A DNA stretch of 64,000 nt from Aquanectria penicillioides (Eukaryota > Ascomycota > Sordariomycetes > Hypocreales > Nectriaceae): positions 5,580,001-5,644,000 of the forward strand of contig PYIU01000002.1 of the NCBI GenBank assembly GCA_003415625.1, in the 5' to 3' direction. The notes under the pieces are model-generated. The model had not been told where the DNA came from. It ran no database searches and worked only from the letters and a program-made list of their open reading frames with translations. This document shows, one piece after another, positions 33,830 to 46,449 of this stretch; the first letter of the stretch is position 1; every line of letters begins with the position of its first letter. Made by a program: the position numbers and the translations under genes.

Positions 33830-36622
33830 GATCATTACACCGTCGAGCAACACACAAGCCCATTTTATGGGACTCTAACAATGACAATAGGGCGAGGCAA
33901 CACTTTGCATCCGAGGTCCTCAATCGAGATAAGCTCCATTCTCAGATTGGGCATAAAAAATCGTCATCCGGATCCTCATTTCGATTTGTTTCCACCATTC
34001 AAAGTGCTAGTGTCAGTCTCGCCAGTGCTAGTGCTATAACTCGATCTCGAAAAAACACTTCTCGCTCTTATTGTCCGTCGCGGACCGACCGCAGCAGCCG
34101 AGCTTCCATGTCTGGCCCTAGGATTTCCGAAGATAGTGTAATCATGGAGAGGTCTGTGGCCGCTGATCCCGGTACCACTCAACGAGCTTTACAGCGACGC
34201 CAAATACTGGAGGAGCTTGTCTATACTGAAGAGAGTTATATTGGCGATATTCGATTCCTCATGAATGTAAGATCGGGAATCTTTGTTAAACTTGCGATGT
34301 ACTAAATACCGCTAGGTCTATATCACTATCCTCGCCTCGTTACCAACCTTGCCTAGGAGACTGCGATCTTCCATAAACCGAAACTTGACCGAGATCGTTG
34401 AGCTTCACGAAGAGATATTAGGTGATCTCCACCGGGCAATCCCGCATTCCGAATACACTCAACTCAATATGCCCACACAATTTGAGAAATTACCAAGCAA
34501 TGGAAATGGTCATCGTCGATGGTGGAGTCTCGATGCAGTTCCAGAATGCAAAATTGGTTCTACTTGGCTTTATGACGTACCTGGGATGGTCTCAGATCCT
34601 CAAGTAGCTGCAGAAGTGGCCAAGGTTTTCAGTAAGAAGGTTCGTCTTGACAAGACACCACAATCGACCGGCCAAGGCTGTTGACAAAATGTAGATGAAC
34701 CGGTTCTTCATATATAAGGAATATGGAGCGAAATATGAGATGATGATCAAGGATGTCGCATCAGCCCATCGAACTATGCCCCAGTGGGAAACATACCAAA
34801 AGGGCTTGGAAGCTCTGGCATCGACTTTGGGATCTATAAAAAACAATGGTGACAAGTCCAAGAAGTCCTTGACCATCGGAGACTTGCTGGTTAAGGTTTG
34901 TCTTGCCTGCTCATGAAATGGGCAATTTCAATAACAATTGAACAGCCAATCCAGAGGGTATGCAAGTATCCACTTCTGTTTGCGGAACTACTAAAGTGTA
35001 CTCCTGTGTGTGACTGTCCTAATTCACATATGGAGGTTGAAACTGCCCTCATGAGACTTCGAGAGGCCACGGCTGAGATCAACCGGGCAACCAACGACGA
35101 CAAAATGAAAGCTACTCTTGAAAAGACTTGGCTGTTGCAGGACAGGCTAGTTTTTCCTGAACGAGTATGTTTTCTTGTGTTTGCCTAAGAATTTTCTGAT
35201 TGAGGAATAGAGAATCGATGCAGCATCGAAGAACCAGATCAGGTCCTTTGGTCATATCCAGTTATGTGGAGCACTTCACATTTGCTGGCAAACAAAAGAT
35301 GGCGTCGAAGGTCACTATATGATTTGTCTGTTGTATCGAGACCTTCTATGCCTGGCAGTAGCCAGCAGGGTTGATCAAATCTATACCATCCAGGCCTGCA
35401 TAGACATGAGTGATGCCAGGGTTGAAGACATTGACAATGGACGTGGTAAGAATTTCATGAAAAACATATTTATCGCCTGGAAAGATGACTGAGTATCTTA
35501 ATTAGGATTGCAATGCCACACTGCTCCATATTCGTGGAAGCTTGTGTTTGAGGGCGACCATCAGTTGTATGAGATAATCATGACGGCTTGCTCTTCTAAA
35601 GAAGAGCTTGAATGGAGAACCCGGTTAATCTACTCGACTAACCAAGAGCAAGATACAAAAGATCTGAACATTTATAGCTCTCTTTCTCTGAACATCAAGA
35701 GTTTGGGTACAGTTTTTGGCAGACCAGGTTAGCGTTTCTCGAGGACAAACTCTTGGAACTTATGTTGACGGGTATAGGTACGATTGCTCGTAGAATATCA
35801 ATTCACCGTGCCACTACGGTTGGGCCCAAATCTTCGCTGTGTCAGGTCATCTTAAAGAACACTAGTGTAACCCCTGGTCGGACCTCATCATCGACAACTG
35901 TTAACCGCTCGCAATCCCTTTTAACGACCAACTCCAGGGTTCCGGTTTTGGCACCCCCTCGAAACGAAAGAGCCCGGTTGGAGGGGCTTTTGACTGACAT
36001 TTGGAGCCGAGATGTTCTCCCATTCCCTGGGATGGCATTGAGATCACGGAGCGAACATCTTGTACGAAACTCAGCGTCAACGATGATGAGGAAACTTAGC
36101 GTGGCAAGCATCACGGGCTCTTTTAGCAAGAAATCGAGCCAAGTGTCACCGAAGAACAGCGGGAGCGATGAACAAGAAACTCATGGGTCAAACATACGGC
36201 GATGCAGCAGGTCGAGTGATGGAATATCTGATTGTGGACCGAGTATCCACTCTGGCACTAACAGACTCATCAAGCGACCAAGAACTCGAGATGTAAGCGA
36301 ACAGGAAAAGGATATCCTGCGCGAGTTCGAGTCAATAGAAATGTTCGGGACCATTCAATCGTCAGACTTGGCTAAATTCTCCTCGCCTGCCGTGTCGATG
36401 GATGAAAATGTGGGAACATCGGTGGCAGGAGGATCAGGAACAAATAGCCTTCGACGAAGCTCATCTCTAAGCTCCGAGAAGTCGACAGCGTGTTCTGTGG
36501 TGAAAGAGAACATTTGTACTTCAGAAACTACTGGAACAAAGGGCGGTGGCCGCCGATGGAGAAGAGTTGCAGGTCCGAGGCATGAGCGAAAAGTTCAGGG
36601 GCTCAGGAGGCTTTTTCGGTAA
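33712..36622 (+). CDS. Rho guanine nucleotide exchange factor (DH-PH type)
   Basis: Activates Rho-family GTPases in polarity, cytokinesis or wall synthesis. Exons from 33712 are 33712-34266, 34316-34639, 34695-34895, 34946-35164, 35211-35445, 35506-35727 and 35778-36622, giving 866 residues with every join in frame. The DH domain (~160-410) begins QRRQILEELVYTEESYIGDI and carries the conserved PIQRVCKYPLLFAELLK. A PH-like region follows (~430-560). The C-terminal ~280 residues are Ser-rich and probably disordered. The start is uncertain: a + frame from ATG 33458 (MALAEPSSLPSC...) overlaps in another frame and looks like a natural N-terminus. Joining it needs an intron with weak sites, such as 33630-33742, or an indel. 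Target GTPase not known. Confidence 0.85.
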
Positions 36623-37830
36623 GGGGGATGAAATTATGAACCTTAGAGGAGAGAAATGAATGCATCGCCTTCAGACATTAGTGGTTGGAGGAATCACGAA
36701 TGGAAGGGACGTTGGACAATGGAAATTGGAGAGGGAGAAAAGATCGGTATTGTTGGTTTAAAAAGGCAAGGTTTGCGATGCTATTACTGGCCTGGATGGA
36801 TGGCTGGCTGGAGGTTTAGATTGGGAATGTGCCAAAGAGGGACAGCAAATGGACTATCCAAGTGCCTTGTCTCCCTAATTTGCCGGTCTAGGTATGGATG
36901 GGGTTACTTATAGAAGCATGGGATCCTAGGGCAGTGGCTTTTTGAGAGGAACGCAGGAGAAAATGATACATCGAATACATGGGCATGGTCATCAATAGTG
37001 CGAAGACAAAGACATGTATGATGTGTGTGATGTTGGGTCTCGTTTTTGAAGGGGTGAAGCCCTCATGCATAAGATATCATAGTGCATAGTGAGGCATGAA
37101 AAGCGTAGTCAAGCTGAGGTGCTAGAAAATCATGGCACCTGTGACATGGAAGGCGGAGGAATATGAAGGAGGCTTTGAGAAAAGAGAGTTTGTAGGCCAA
37201 TGGCCGATGAGGCGACCAACCCCTCGCACGTAGCCGATCATCATCAGAGTTGAGCAAGGCGTCGTTGTCAAGCTGGTAGCAGTGCAGTGACGTATCTTGG
37301 TGGGCTTGCGACCTGGGTAGGTCGGTAGGTAGGTAGTTACCTAGGTATGCAGGAACGTCGGCGTGGGGCACGCTGGGGCACAGGTGCGTTGGTTGCTGAT
37401 TAGCAACTGGTTAGTGGCCGCCAGCGCCATCAGCGCCCGGGAACACAGTGGATACCAGCTACGGCGCTGCCCTGTACAGGCGCTGTATCGCACCCTCTCT
37501 CTGGGAATGATGATGCTCTTGGCATAGGCTATGACGTAGCTTCCCGGATCAGCAAACCACATGTGCAAACAAGCTCTCTGCTCCCCTCACGGAGCTTTCT
37601 TATTTAAAACCTTACCCTCCTCCCTATCGACTTTTTTTTCTTCTTCATCTTCTCATCATCAAGAATTGTAACCAAATAATCCAGCGCTTTGAGATTCATC
37701 ATCAACCACTCCGCAAGCTGCTCTCCTGATTTACCCCAGACCAAACGACTTACATACTCAACACGTCACGCGACATCTCCTCACCAGCCCTCTTCACTCT
37801 CCCTTCCATCACCTCAAATAACCGGACATA
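36623..37830. other. Spacer upstream of RTC3
   Basis: 1.2 kb with the RhoGEF 3' UTR and RTC3 promoter. It holds a TAGG/GGTA-rich patch near 37313-37346. The last ~250 bp are C/T- and A-rich, typical of a leader. No gene is seen. Confidence 0.6.
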
Positions 37831-38493
37831 ATGGCTCGCGGCGAGACTACTCAGGCCAAGGTCCACTTTAAGGGAAACCACGATGACTACCTCGTCTTTG
37901 TTGACGACATCGACACCTACAAGAAGTGGGCGGCTGGCGACACGAGCATCCCTCTGGCGCACTTCGTGTCAACTTTCAAAATCTACCGAACGCACAAGTA
38001 AGCCACCCCCGCTTCTACTCCGCTTCTGTCCCTCTGGACCAGTCTACGACGAGGATGGCGTGAGATGCTATGCTACATGGCATGTGTTGAGCATCACTGT
38101 TGCCATGCTCCTCCTCATCCTCGCCATGCTGTTGGCTGATGCCACATTCCCTCAAGCCTATGGATTGTGCAATACCCCTCCCCAACCGCATCCTCCATTC
38201 GTATGGCTTTGAGACGGTGACTAACGCTTGGCTTACAGCCAAGGTGTCCAGGGAACATACAACATTGCCGCCAAGGGCACACTAGAGAGCGAGTTTGGCA
38301 CTGCTGTTGACGACGAGGTCATCAAGATGATCTTGCAGAAGGGTGCTCTTCAGACCAGCGAGGCAAGTTAGAATTGCGTGACACTACTTCCAACATACAT
38401 GAGCCGCAGACATGCTAACATTCAACCACTGCTCAGATGCCCGAACGTCAAGGCTCCAAGAACGACACCATGGGCTCCATGGTTGCTCACTAG
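37831..38493 (+). CDS. RTC3: RTC3-like protein with SBDS N-terminal fold
   Basis: Small protein of the SBDS-N family, like yeast Rtc3/Yhr087w, thought to act in RNA-related processes and stress. Three exons, 37831-37997, 38239-38362 and 38437-38493, give 115 residues. The body shows VHFKGNHDDYLVFVDDIDTY, TFKIYRTHNQGVQGTYNIAA and LESEFGTAVDDEVIKMILQKG, which match the SBDS N-terminal domain layout. Intron 1 is a normal GT-AG (241 nt). Intron 2 begins GCAAGT right after GAG, so it is a GC-AG intron with a TGCTAACA branch site. It joins ...LQTSE to MPERQGSKNDTMG, the conserved tail. The family call is confident; the precise biochemical role is not known. Confidence 0.9.
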
Positions 38494-40476
38494 AAGGGGC
38501 GTCAGGCGATCTATTAGCCTACATGTTTACGTGCCTTGGGAATCCTGGATGGAGCTGTAACAAAGCACCGCGGGAATCACTGCGTGAGTTAATCTTCGCA
38601 CTTACTGTTGAGCGGGCCTGAAATGGCCGATGAAAGCGAAAGCAGATAGTCATCGGAGGCACTGGTTGGGAATTGATAGTTCGGATCAGCTAGCATCTGT
38701 GCCCAGTCCTGGAATACGGGCTGAATTGAAGATTCTCGTTCCATTACTTGGTCCCCTGTGCTGCGTTCATTTTTGCTATGTTGTCGTAGTATGATTGACA
38801 GCGTGTGGGATGTTGCAAGTCGTGACGTCTTTTTGGGAAGATGCGACCCACATTGTTGGAACGGGCCGCCAAACGGTGTGCTACGTGCTAAGCTGTTTCT
38901 CTTGCCAGTGATGAAGCTGACAGTTCGGGTATCAGCATTGAATACGAACAAGGTTGTGATGTCCTAAGCAAATGGCCAATCTAAATATCAAACAAAGGAA
39001 ATATGGCTTAAACATAGTTCCGAGAGTAGATGGCGTCGGTTACGATTTGTGTGTTTTGAGACATGTATTGCGTTGGAGCATACATTGAGCACCTATGACT
39101 AACATCAAGGAAGCAAATAGACCAACAGTCTTTCACTAGCCAGAAAGAATGAAAATAACCCGCTGCCGTACCTGTACATGACTTCAGAGACAGGACCTCT
39201 TGGTTATGGCATCCACGTGGACTCGTTTACAGTTTGGGAGAGGTGATTCTCGGTCTCAATGAGGGAGGTTACCTATGATAGGGCTTCTGCCGTTGGTGTA
39301 GACTGGGACGGCGAATGGATTGAATGAAGTGGATGGTTGAGAATGACCTATGAAGCAGCTGTTGGGGGACCATCGGCTTTGGTGTCGATTTTATTTGGTT
39401 TGATATTTTATTTTATGGAGATTGAGGCTGGATTCAATGTTGCATGTGCATGGGCCAGCCGCGCCTGCCGTGCTGTATGAATGGGGAGGAGGAAGAAGAA
39501 GAAGAAGAAGAAGAACGAAAAGAAAAAGAAAAAGAAAAAGAAAAAGAAAAAGAAAAAGAAAAAGAAGAGGAATAACGAGGTCTAGAACATCTAAAGTGCC
39601 GTTCGTTGCCGAGCCTCGACTTGCACATTGGTTACAGCTTGACTTGGGTCCTGACGGCTTGATGGATCAAGACTCCCTCGAAGTTGCGGGCACTTTGTTT
39701 GTTGTTGTTGTTGGCCTTGGCCTCTCGTGTGGATGGACTTTGCTCCATTCACCAACCCCAATGCTGTCATGGCTGATACACGCCTTGGTTACGCAGTCAG
39801 TCCCGTACGAATATACGATCCCTGAAGCTGGCGCGTATACACATGAGTGCACGTCTCCTTCTGTGGATTCTCTTATTACTACGTAGGTCCGTCGTAACTA
39901 TGCGCTCCTCCAGGCACATTCGTTGTAAGACGAGAAAAATCAAGCCATGAATCAGCCACCAGGAACCAATGGCCCGCAACCTCGGACTCACCCTCAGCCA
40001 ACCCCCCCCCTGCAACACCAACACAGCGCAACAGCAGAGGCGCTGATCCGGGAGATGCGTGGCGTCGACCCCTGGTTGCAGCATAAACTTACCCCGGCCA
40101 GAAGCCGCCCGCTCAACCCATCGCCAGCTTGCCGCCAGCGACCGGCCGCCAACTGCCAGCCAGTTCGAGACTATTGACAAGCTCTCATGCACCCGGGTCG
40201 CTAAATCAGTCGCTAGCAGCGGTCGCGCTGCATCCCGCACGGGGCTGCACGCGCATTGTCGATCCCTGCCTATAGTCGCCGCGTGGGGATTAAAACACCA
40301 TCTGCCCTTCTCCATGAATCTGGGCTTGCTCGTGCTATTCTTCCGCGACATTCAATCTTCTCCGCAATCTCTGAGTCCCCCGAGTCTCCGACCTTGTCTT
40401 TCATCTCCCAACCCTGACCTGTCGTTGTCATAACCATCATCGACCCGCCCGTCCCTCACCTCTTGCCCAAACAGCC
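38494..40476. other. 2.0 kb spacer with purine microsatellite
   Basis: RTC3 3' UTR and the upstream region of the small secreted protein. Apart from the microsatellite listed separately, nothing was recognised. The frames at 38589-38951 (-) and 39422-39886 (+) are low-complexity or without family features. Confidence 0.55.
39488..39570. repeat. AAG / AAAAAG purine microsatellite
   Basis: About eight AAG triplets are followed by about eight AAAAAG hexamers. The tract is purely purine on the + strand and non-coding. Confidence 0.95.
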
Positions 40477-40908
40477 ATGTTGCCGTCCCTCAAACATCTC
40501 GCCATCGGTCTAGTTGCCGTCACCTCATCCATCATCTCAGGGGCCGACGCTGCCGCTCTCCTCCGCTCAACGGCCTCCAGCCAGGTGCCAATCGGCCTCC
40601 CCGAGGAGGCGACGAAGCAGGAAACCACCGACAGCCTGGCGTGCAATTACTTTGCAGAAGCTGCCTTTGATGTTCCCTGCGCGAGGGTCTACGTGAAATC
40701 CGAGGCCCGCCGGTACCAAATCGACGAGGTGGTCGCAAAGAACCGAGAGAGCTGCGCCCGCGCTTGCGTTGCGAGCCATCATTGTTCTTCTTTCAGTTAC
40801 AGCTATGGCAGCTGCGCGCTGTACAACGAAGAAGCATTGTATTTGAAGGACGTCAAAAACGACGCCCGCGGCCCCCTCTACGACATCCGCTGCTTTAGGT
40901 GCTCATAA
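40477..40908 (+). CDS. Small secreted cysteine-rich protein, PAN/Apple-like
   Basis: Single exon, 143 residues. A signal peptide covers about residues 1-25 (VAVTSSIISGADA cleavage region). The mature part carries nine cysteines, with ESCARACVASHHCSSFSYSY, GSCALY and IRCFRCS. The spacing Cx3Cx5CxSFxY...CxLY resembles the core of a PAN/Apple domain, a fold binding proteins or sugars. Being short, secreted and cysteine-rich, it fits the profile of an effector-like or wall-associated protein, but that role is inference. It stands alone between long spacers. Confidence 0.8.
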   Translation: MLPSLKHLAIGLVAVTSSIISGADAAALLRSTASSQVPIGLPEEATKQETTDSLACNYFAEAAFDVPCARVYVKSEARRYQIDEVVAKNRESCARACVASHHCSSFSYSYGSCALYNEEALYLKDVKNDARGPLYDIRCFRCS

Positions 40909-42176
40909 GGAAGCGCCATTGGCACCAAGCAGCTGGCTGCGAGACACCCATGGGCCGCCCGGCCATCACGCTATTTTGTTCCGAGGATCTGGAATACCCG
41001 TGCAATGGAATGAATTGGCATCTTTGCACATCCATATTTGGCGCAACTCGATTGTTTCTGGCGTTTTTGGCAGCTGGCCACACATAATAACTGGCAATGG
41101 ACACGAGGACTGGCGTTGTGATGGGGAGGGGAGACGGGGCGTTATACAAAGAAGACTGCGTTTCTTGGTCGCATCTTCTTTTGTTTGATCATGAAGTTTA
41201 TAGACAAGGCAAAATTTATTAGAGCTTAATTATCAGCACATGCGCTGAACTTGGTATGATGGTCGGTTTCCCCGTCGCTCCGCTGCTGCACCCAAAAATA
41301 GCAGCCCAGACAAGGCACGCACGATAAAGGAATGCGTGTCACGGTTCCTGACGCTAACCAACTAGGTACGTACGTACCTACCCTACCCAGTTGCGGTCTG
41401 AACACACCACACAGCAGCAGCACGACTCTGAGGAAGCTCTTTGGGAAACCTGCTTGTCTTGCAAGTGACGTCAAGAACAAATCTTCCATAGTAGCAATCT
41501 TGTCACAAGAACATCGCGCCACACTGAACACAGTGCTGGGTGCTGGATTTACTTGCATTCCCTGCCGAGACCAAAGCCAAAGCCCTCTGGGAATCATGAG
41601 CTGCCAAGATCAAGCTCCTTCGTACGTCTCATACCTAGCTAGCTGCTGGATGCCGTCCTATTACTCATCTTGCCTCGAGCGACAGTTTCAAAACCGACAC
41701 TAATCTCAGGAGGCAGTGGTTAGGGATCGTGATTGTGTTCCATCTCGTCTCATGAGATGAGAGCGCTGGGTCTCCCTCAGTTAGCTTCTGAGCCAAAACG
41801 CAGCTCTTTAACGAGGGGCAATGTCAATTTTCCGTTAACCTGGGTATCCCTAATGTTCAGTCACAATGCTGCTCTCAACCCGAGTCTTCCTTGCCCCAGT
41901 TCTCCCTCAGGCTCTCATCCCATCTATCTTCTTCTATTCAATACATCCAATACAAATATGACCACTCTCAAGGGTTATTGACGTCTCGAACCCGCCCAAG
42001 TGGCCCAGATTAAGCAGAGAAGAAAGAGGTAAGATACTGCTGAATACCTTCCTCCATGTCCAGTGGCCGATGAATCGTATTTCAGCCATAACCGGATCGT
42101 GACCTTTTGCATCGCCATCTCAGCAGGAAATCTCCCCTCGGCACGCGTATCAACCATGGACAAGTACGACAGCCTC
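40909..42176. other. Convergent spacer, no gene seen
   Basis: 1.27 kb between the secreted-protein stop and the RING-gene stop. A GGTACGTACGTACC-type palindromic patch lies at 41364-41388. No convincing coding frame. Confidence 0.55.
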
Positions 42177-43966
42177 CTACTGCCGCCTTTCATCGCGGGA
42201 TGAACCGTTGCCCGAACCACCGCCGCCGCCGCCGCCAAACCGGTCGCGAAGCCAGCCCAAGGGCCCGGTACCGCTCGATCGTCGTCGTTGCTGGTCACGT
42301 TCTCTCTCCGTAGACCATCTGCTCTGCGAAGGGCTCCTCTGCCTCATCCGTGCGCCCTGTTCTTCAAGGCCGGTCGCGCGGGGGCTAGTCGGAGAATGCG
42401 AGCTGCGTCGCTGCAGACGCGACGCATCGTAACTAAATCCTGATGTCATCCCTCGATCTCGATCGCGTTCTCGATCCCGATCTCTATCTCGCTGAAGGGA
42501 GCGTAAGGCTTCATTCAGTCGACTTTGACTTTGACTCGGAGGCCGAGACGGTCGTGCTGGGCGTGTTTGTGATCCATCATAACCTTCGGACGGCCCCCTA
42601 AAGCCGGGCGAAGAGCCCGAGAACCAAGGCGAGTTACCTGCGAATCCAAGACCCGGGGGTGGTGGGAAGGGGGACGATCCCGAAGAACTCTCTCCGGAGT
42701 TTGGGTTATTATTGCCGTTGTTGTTATTGTTTCTGCCGGTGCCTTCATTCTTTTCAATTGGAGTTCGGCAAATAGGGCAAGTGTTGTGCTCTTTCAGCCA
42801 TAGCACGACACAGTCCTCATGAAACCAGTGTTTGCATGGCAGATAAATGACAGTCTCTCCCTCCTTCATCTCGTCGATGCAGATGGTACACTCCGTCTTT
42901 TCGTCGCCTCCAAGCATCTCCTTGTCTACTGGCTTCCGGGGCAAGTTCCGAAGGCCCTCTTCCGTTGCCGGAGGTGCCGCGTTGGACTGAGGGTTGGCTT
43001 CCATCAGGCTGGTTATAATTCGATCCAGGGCCTCTTGGGAATAAACTGCATCGCCTGCCATGGCATGAGCAGGATTAAATAGACTAAGTATATCGTGTAA
43101 ACTTCTTGCAAAACCAGGCGTAGGGCCACCAGCGGCTCCATCTGGGCCGGCGCGGTTGTTGTCCTCAGGAGGGCCAATATCCCGGACGATATTTGAAAAG
43201 ATTCTGGAAGGATGGTTAGCTCCTATCGTCATAGATACGCTCGTGACCCGTAAACCGCCTGGTCGTTGAGGTCGACTCGGAGAGGATGATGCGTACGCTT
43301 GAAAAGGATCTGGTCCCGCCCCCCCGGGGGGCCCTCCTGATCGACCTGCGGGAATTGGGCCAGAGACAATAGTAACAGAGGTGGTGCCGCCGCCAAAGGT
43401 TCCTGAAGTAAATGTTGTCCGATGAATACGAGGTTGAGGAAAGGGTTCCTGTTCGGCCGGTCCTTGGGGAAACAAGCCACCTCCTCCAGGCCTACGAGGA
43501 GGGCCACCAAAACCCTGGATCATGTCCAGAAACCGCTCGACAACAGGGTCGACGCCGGGATTGTGATGCCGGTGACCTGCCCCTTCCCTAACACTACGTC
43601 GAAAAGCAAAGCCGTGGGGGCCGAGCTGTTCCGAGATATCGGCCTCATCGGGGTCCGAATCATCTTCATCGTGGAAGTGGCGGTGGCCCGGTTCGGGAGA
43701 CGTAGAAGCGGACGAGTGGTGGTCAAGGTCGCGAGGGTCGTTGTCTGGTTCAATCTATGACGTCGGGTTAGTAGCAGTTCGCAAGCTGAATTGAAACTGA
43801 CAAAATCGCCATGACATACAATTTCGGTAAAGTTACCGCCACATTCAGGACATTCTAGTCCACTCTCATCTTCGTACCATTCGCTGGAGCATTGGTGGCA
43901 AAAGACGACCACGCGGCCGGCGGTCGCATCGAGGTGGCCGTTGTGGTCATCAGCTTGGGAAGCCAT
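42177..43966 (-). CDS. RING-H2 E3 ubiquitin ligase, RNF115/126-like
   Basis: Transfers ubiquitin from an E2 to substrates. Two exons, 43966-43820 and 43754-42177 (intron 65 nt, CTACTAAC branch), give 574 residues. The N-terminal zinc ribbon is CHQCSSEW...CPECGGNF (~residues 24-45), typical of the RNF126 group. The RING-H2 finger at about 338-380 reads CTICIDEM...YLPCKHWFHEDC...CPICRTP, with all ligands present. The region between is Gly/Pro-rich and disordered. The C-terminus has Arg/Asp repeats (RDRDRERDRDRG) and poly-Gly. An in-frame ATG at 44164 would add 66 residues including a hydrophobic Arg-flanked stretch; 43966 was chosen because MASQADDHNG directly precedes the zinc ribbon. Confidence 0.92.
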
Positions 43967-44560
43967 CTGCGCCTGGCTGCGCTGATAAGCCGTGAGGGCG
44001 CTCAAACCAAGGCCTACAGCGAGGCCGGCGAGACGAAAAGCACGGGAAGCCAGAGTGAAAGATGGAGTGCGACGCGATCCGGCCTCGAAGAGCCCAGGAG
44101 CTTGGGGAGCCGTGGAAAGGGAGCTAAGGTGAAGCGGCGACCAGTGCGTGAAGGACCACCCCAAGTTGAGGGGTCAAGCAATGCGGACGCTTATCTGCGG
44201 GAACGATACGCTATTTATGCGCGATCAAACACAGTGACGGGTGAACCAGGCACGAAACAAGTATCGACACAATAAATGACAGAGATGAGGTGAGGTCAGG
44301 TGCAGGAGGTTTTTGGGAGGCCGACGAGCGGTGATGCAGCTGGCGGGTAGCGTGTTGTGGCGAATGGCATATGATTTGGGTGGACGGGTGTTCCCCAGGA
44401 TCGATGGTGCAGGTAGCAGCCGAGGCGGAGAGAGGGCGGGTATTTTAGAGCGGGCGCTGATGTGTCGTCTGTTTCTACCGTCGTTGGCGGCGAAGGCCAC
44501 GATACAGAAATGCACGCGGCCGGCCAAGGATGTTGATGCCTGTACTTGATAAAGTATGGC

Positions 44561-44610
44561 GAGAGAGGGAGAGAGACAGAGAGAGAGAGAGAGTGAGTGA
44601 GTGAGTGAGA
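44561..44610. repeat. GA / GTGA microsatellite
   Basis: GA-rich dinucleotides pass into GTGA tetranucleotides in the spacer upstream of the RING gene. Non-coding. Confidence 0.9.
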
Positions 44611-44886
44611 ATGAAAGTGTGGCGATAGACAGGTAGCTAAATGAATTAATTGTAGGTTGGGCGTTGGAAGAGGGTCGACGTCGGAAGAAAGATCGGGGCC
44701 TAGTAACAGTAGACTTCACCGAGAGATGATGCAGAGGCCCCCGCGCCCGTGGGTGCCACACTCATACGGGCTTGGCCTGACGTGACGAGGGATGGGAAAC
44801 TTCTTGGGCAGAGTTCAGCCCTGGAGAGTCCCAGAGGAGGGGGCAAATAAAATGGCGCAAGCCCGGGGACCAAATTATTTAGAAAA

Positions 44887-44931
44887 ATGATGAGAATGAG
44901 AATGAGAATGAGAATGAGAAGGAGAATGAGA
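44887..44931. repeat. GAATGA hexanucleotide repeat
   Basis: About six nearly perfect ATGAGA/GAATGA units in non-coding DNA. Confidence 0.9.
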
Positions 44932-46449
44932 CTGGAAGAAACAAGAATAGGGAATGGGAGAAGAGGTGGAGGAGCAGGAACAGAGATGTGCGAACGAGGG
45001 AAACCCAGGCTTCGTTCTATCAAATGACGCCCATGTCCCCCCAGCTTGGTAAGCTACAGGTCCAGCACTGTAGAGCTACTTTAGGCCCGCCTGTGGAGTC
45101 GTGCTAGTTGCTGCTTTACAGGGGGCTGGCACCTGCTACGTGCGTACAGGGTCTCAGTTCAGGGTCTCCCCGACCCAGAACGGGCATAAACTACCGTCGC
45201 TCTGTGATATCAGGTACCCATCCGAGCACGTCCGGAGGGCTCGGTACTTGGCCCGGAGAGGGCACTAACCTCAGCGACACCTGTTTCGATGACAGGACCC
45301 GGCTCTTGGACTCTTGGACCCTTGTACCCTTGAGGTGACTCGAATGGCCTGTCCTTGTACCACCACCCGCTGGGGCTTACCGCCCGCTGTCCCGCTCTCA
45401 ATGGTTCTCTGGCAAGAATGTCTCGATGGTGCGAGCCTCGGGCCGTCATCAACCATCAGGTCCATTTCGTTGGTTGACGGAAAAAAAGAGGCCGACCATG
45501 AATGCCTTATCCTTGCTTTGAAAGTCGGCTCGACGGCTTGCAAACCAAACTTCCCAGAATGTGCCTCACACCTTGCATGACGTGCGGGGTGCCCGGGTCG
45601 AGTTGCGATTCTTCAACCATCAAACAAGGTGCACATTGGGGCCAGCCCGTCAGCCACTCCATTATTTGTGCCCGTAGCTTACACTGCCAGCGACGGACGG
45701 TAAGGCTCTGCTCAAAACTGCGTCTCAATCCTGCAACCCTTGTGGTACGTCTCGGCTAAAACGTGAAGATCATAGCGGAATATGCCTGACCATCGGCATC
45801 GGCACTCAGCATTGAAAACCAGAGGCTGTGAATATGAAGCATATGCGTCATCTCCGGTCACCATGTCACAAGTTCCGTTGGCACATGCACACGTACCTAC
45901 TCCCATGCATCAAGAACAACTCATTTATCTCAGCCTTGGTGCCTGATATCATCCATCTCACGACTGGGTAACAGCCATGGTTACACACCAAGGCATTTTA
46001 CTTTTACTTTTACTCTTCTCTTCTTCTTTATTCCACTACAACCTTACCTGCGATGCCTGCCTGAAGTGGGTGGGTATGGTTTGTTCGCACAAGTGATCCA
46101 CAGCTAAGATCGCCAGTGAACGCCTCTAGTGTCAAATAGGTATACACCCGGGAAGTTGCAACTTGGTGTCACATATTGGTCACAGGGCGTTGATGAGTAT
46201 CGCTATCCCAGCCTTGCCAGCCAACCATTCGGTGTTGCATAGGTTCGTCATCGCCAATATTCTCTTGCTCATACTTTACAATAGTCGCTCATACTTGACT
46301 GCTTTGCCCTGTTCAAATCCTTTCAACCACACTCGACTCACGCCAGTCACGAGGTTGATATTGGACCACCACATACTGTCCACTTCATCACCTACCCTTC
46401 GGGCCTCTCACATGACATAAACTACCCGTACCTTCCCTAACTGTCTCAA

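Larger units (their letters stand above)
43967..46449. other. Spacer upstream of the RING gene
   Basis: 2.5 kb with the RING promoter at the left end and no recognisable gene. Two simple repeats are listed separately. Frames such as 44225-44761 (-) are low-complexity. Confidence 0.5.

Noticed and set aside
43200..43260. Possible extra intron in the RING gene (GT...GCTAACC...TTCCAG)
   Set aside because: Available GT sites give lengths that break the frame, while the continuous reading stays open and protein-like.
42885..43910. GGTGGCAAA, resembling the proteasome (Rpn4) promoter element, at ~43893
   Set aside because: It lies inside the RING gene zinc-ribbon codons, not in a promoter.
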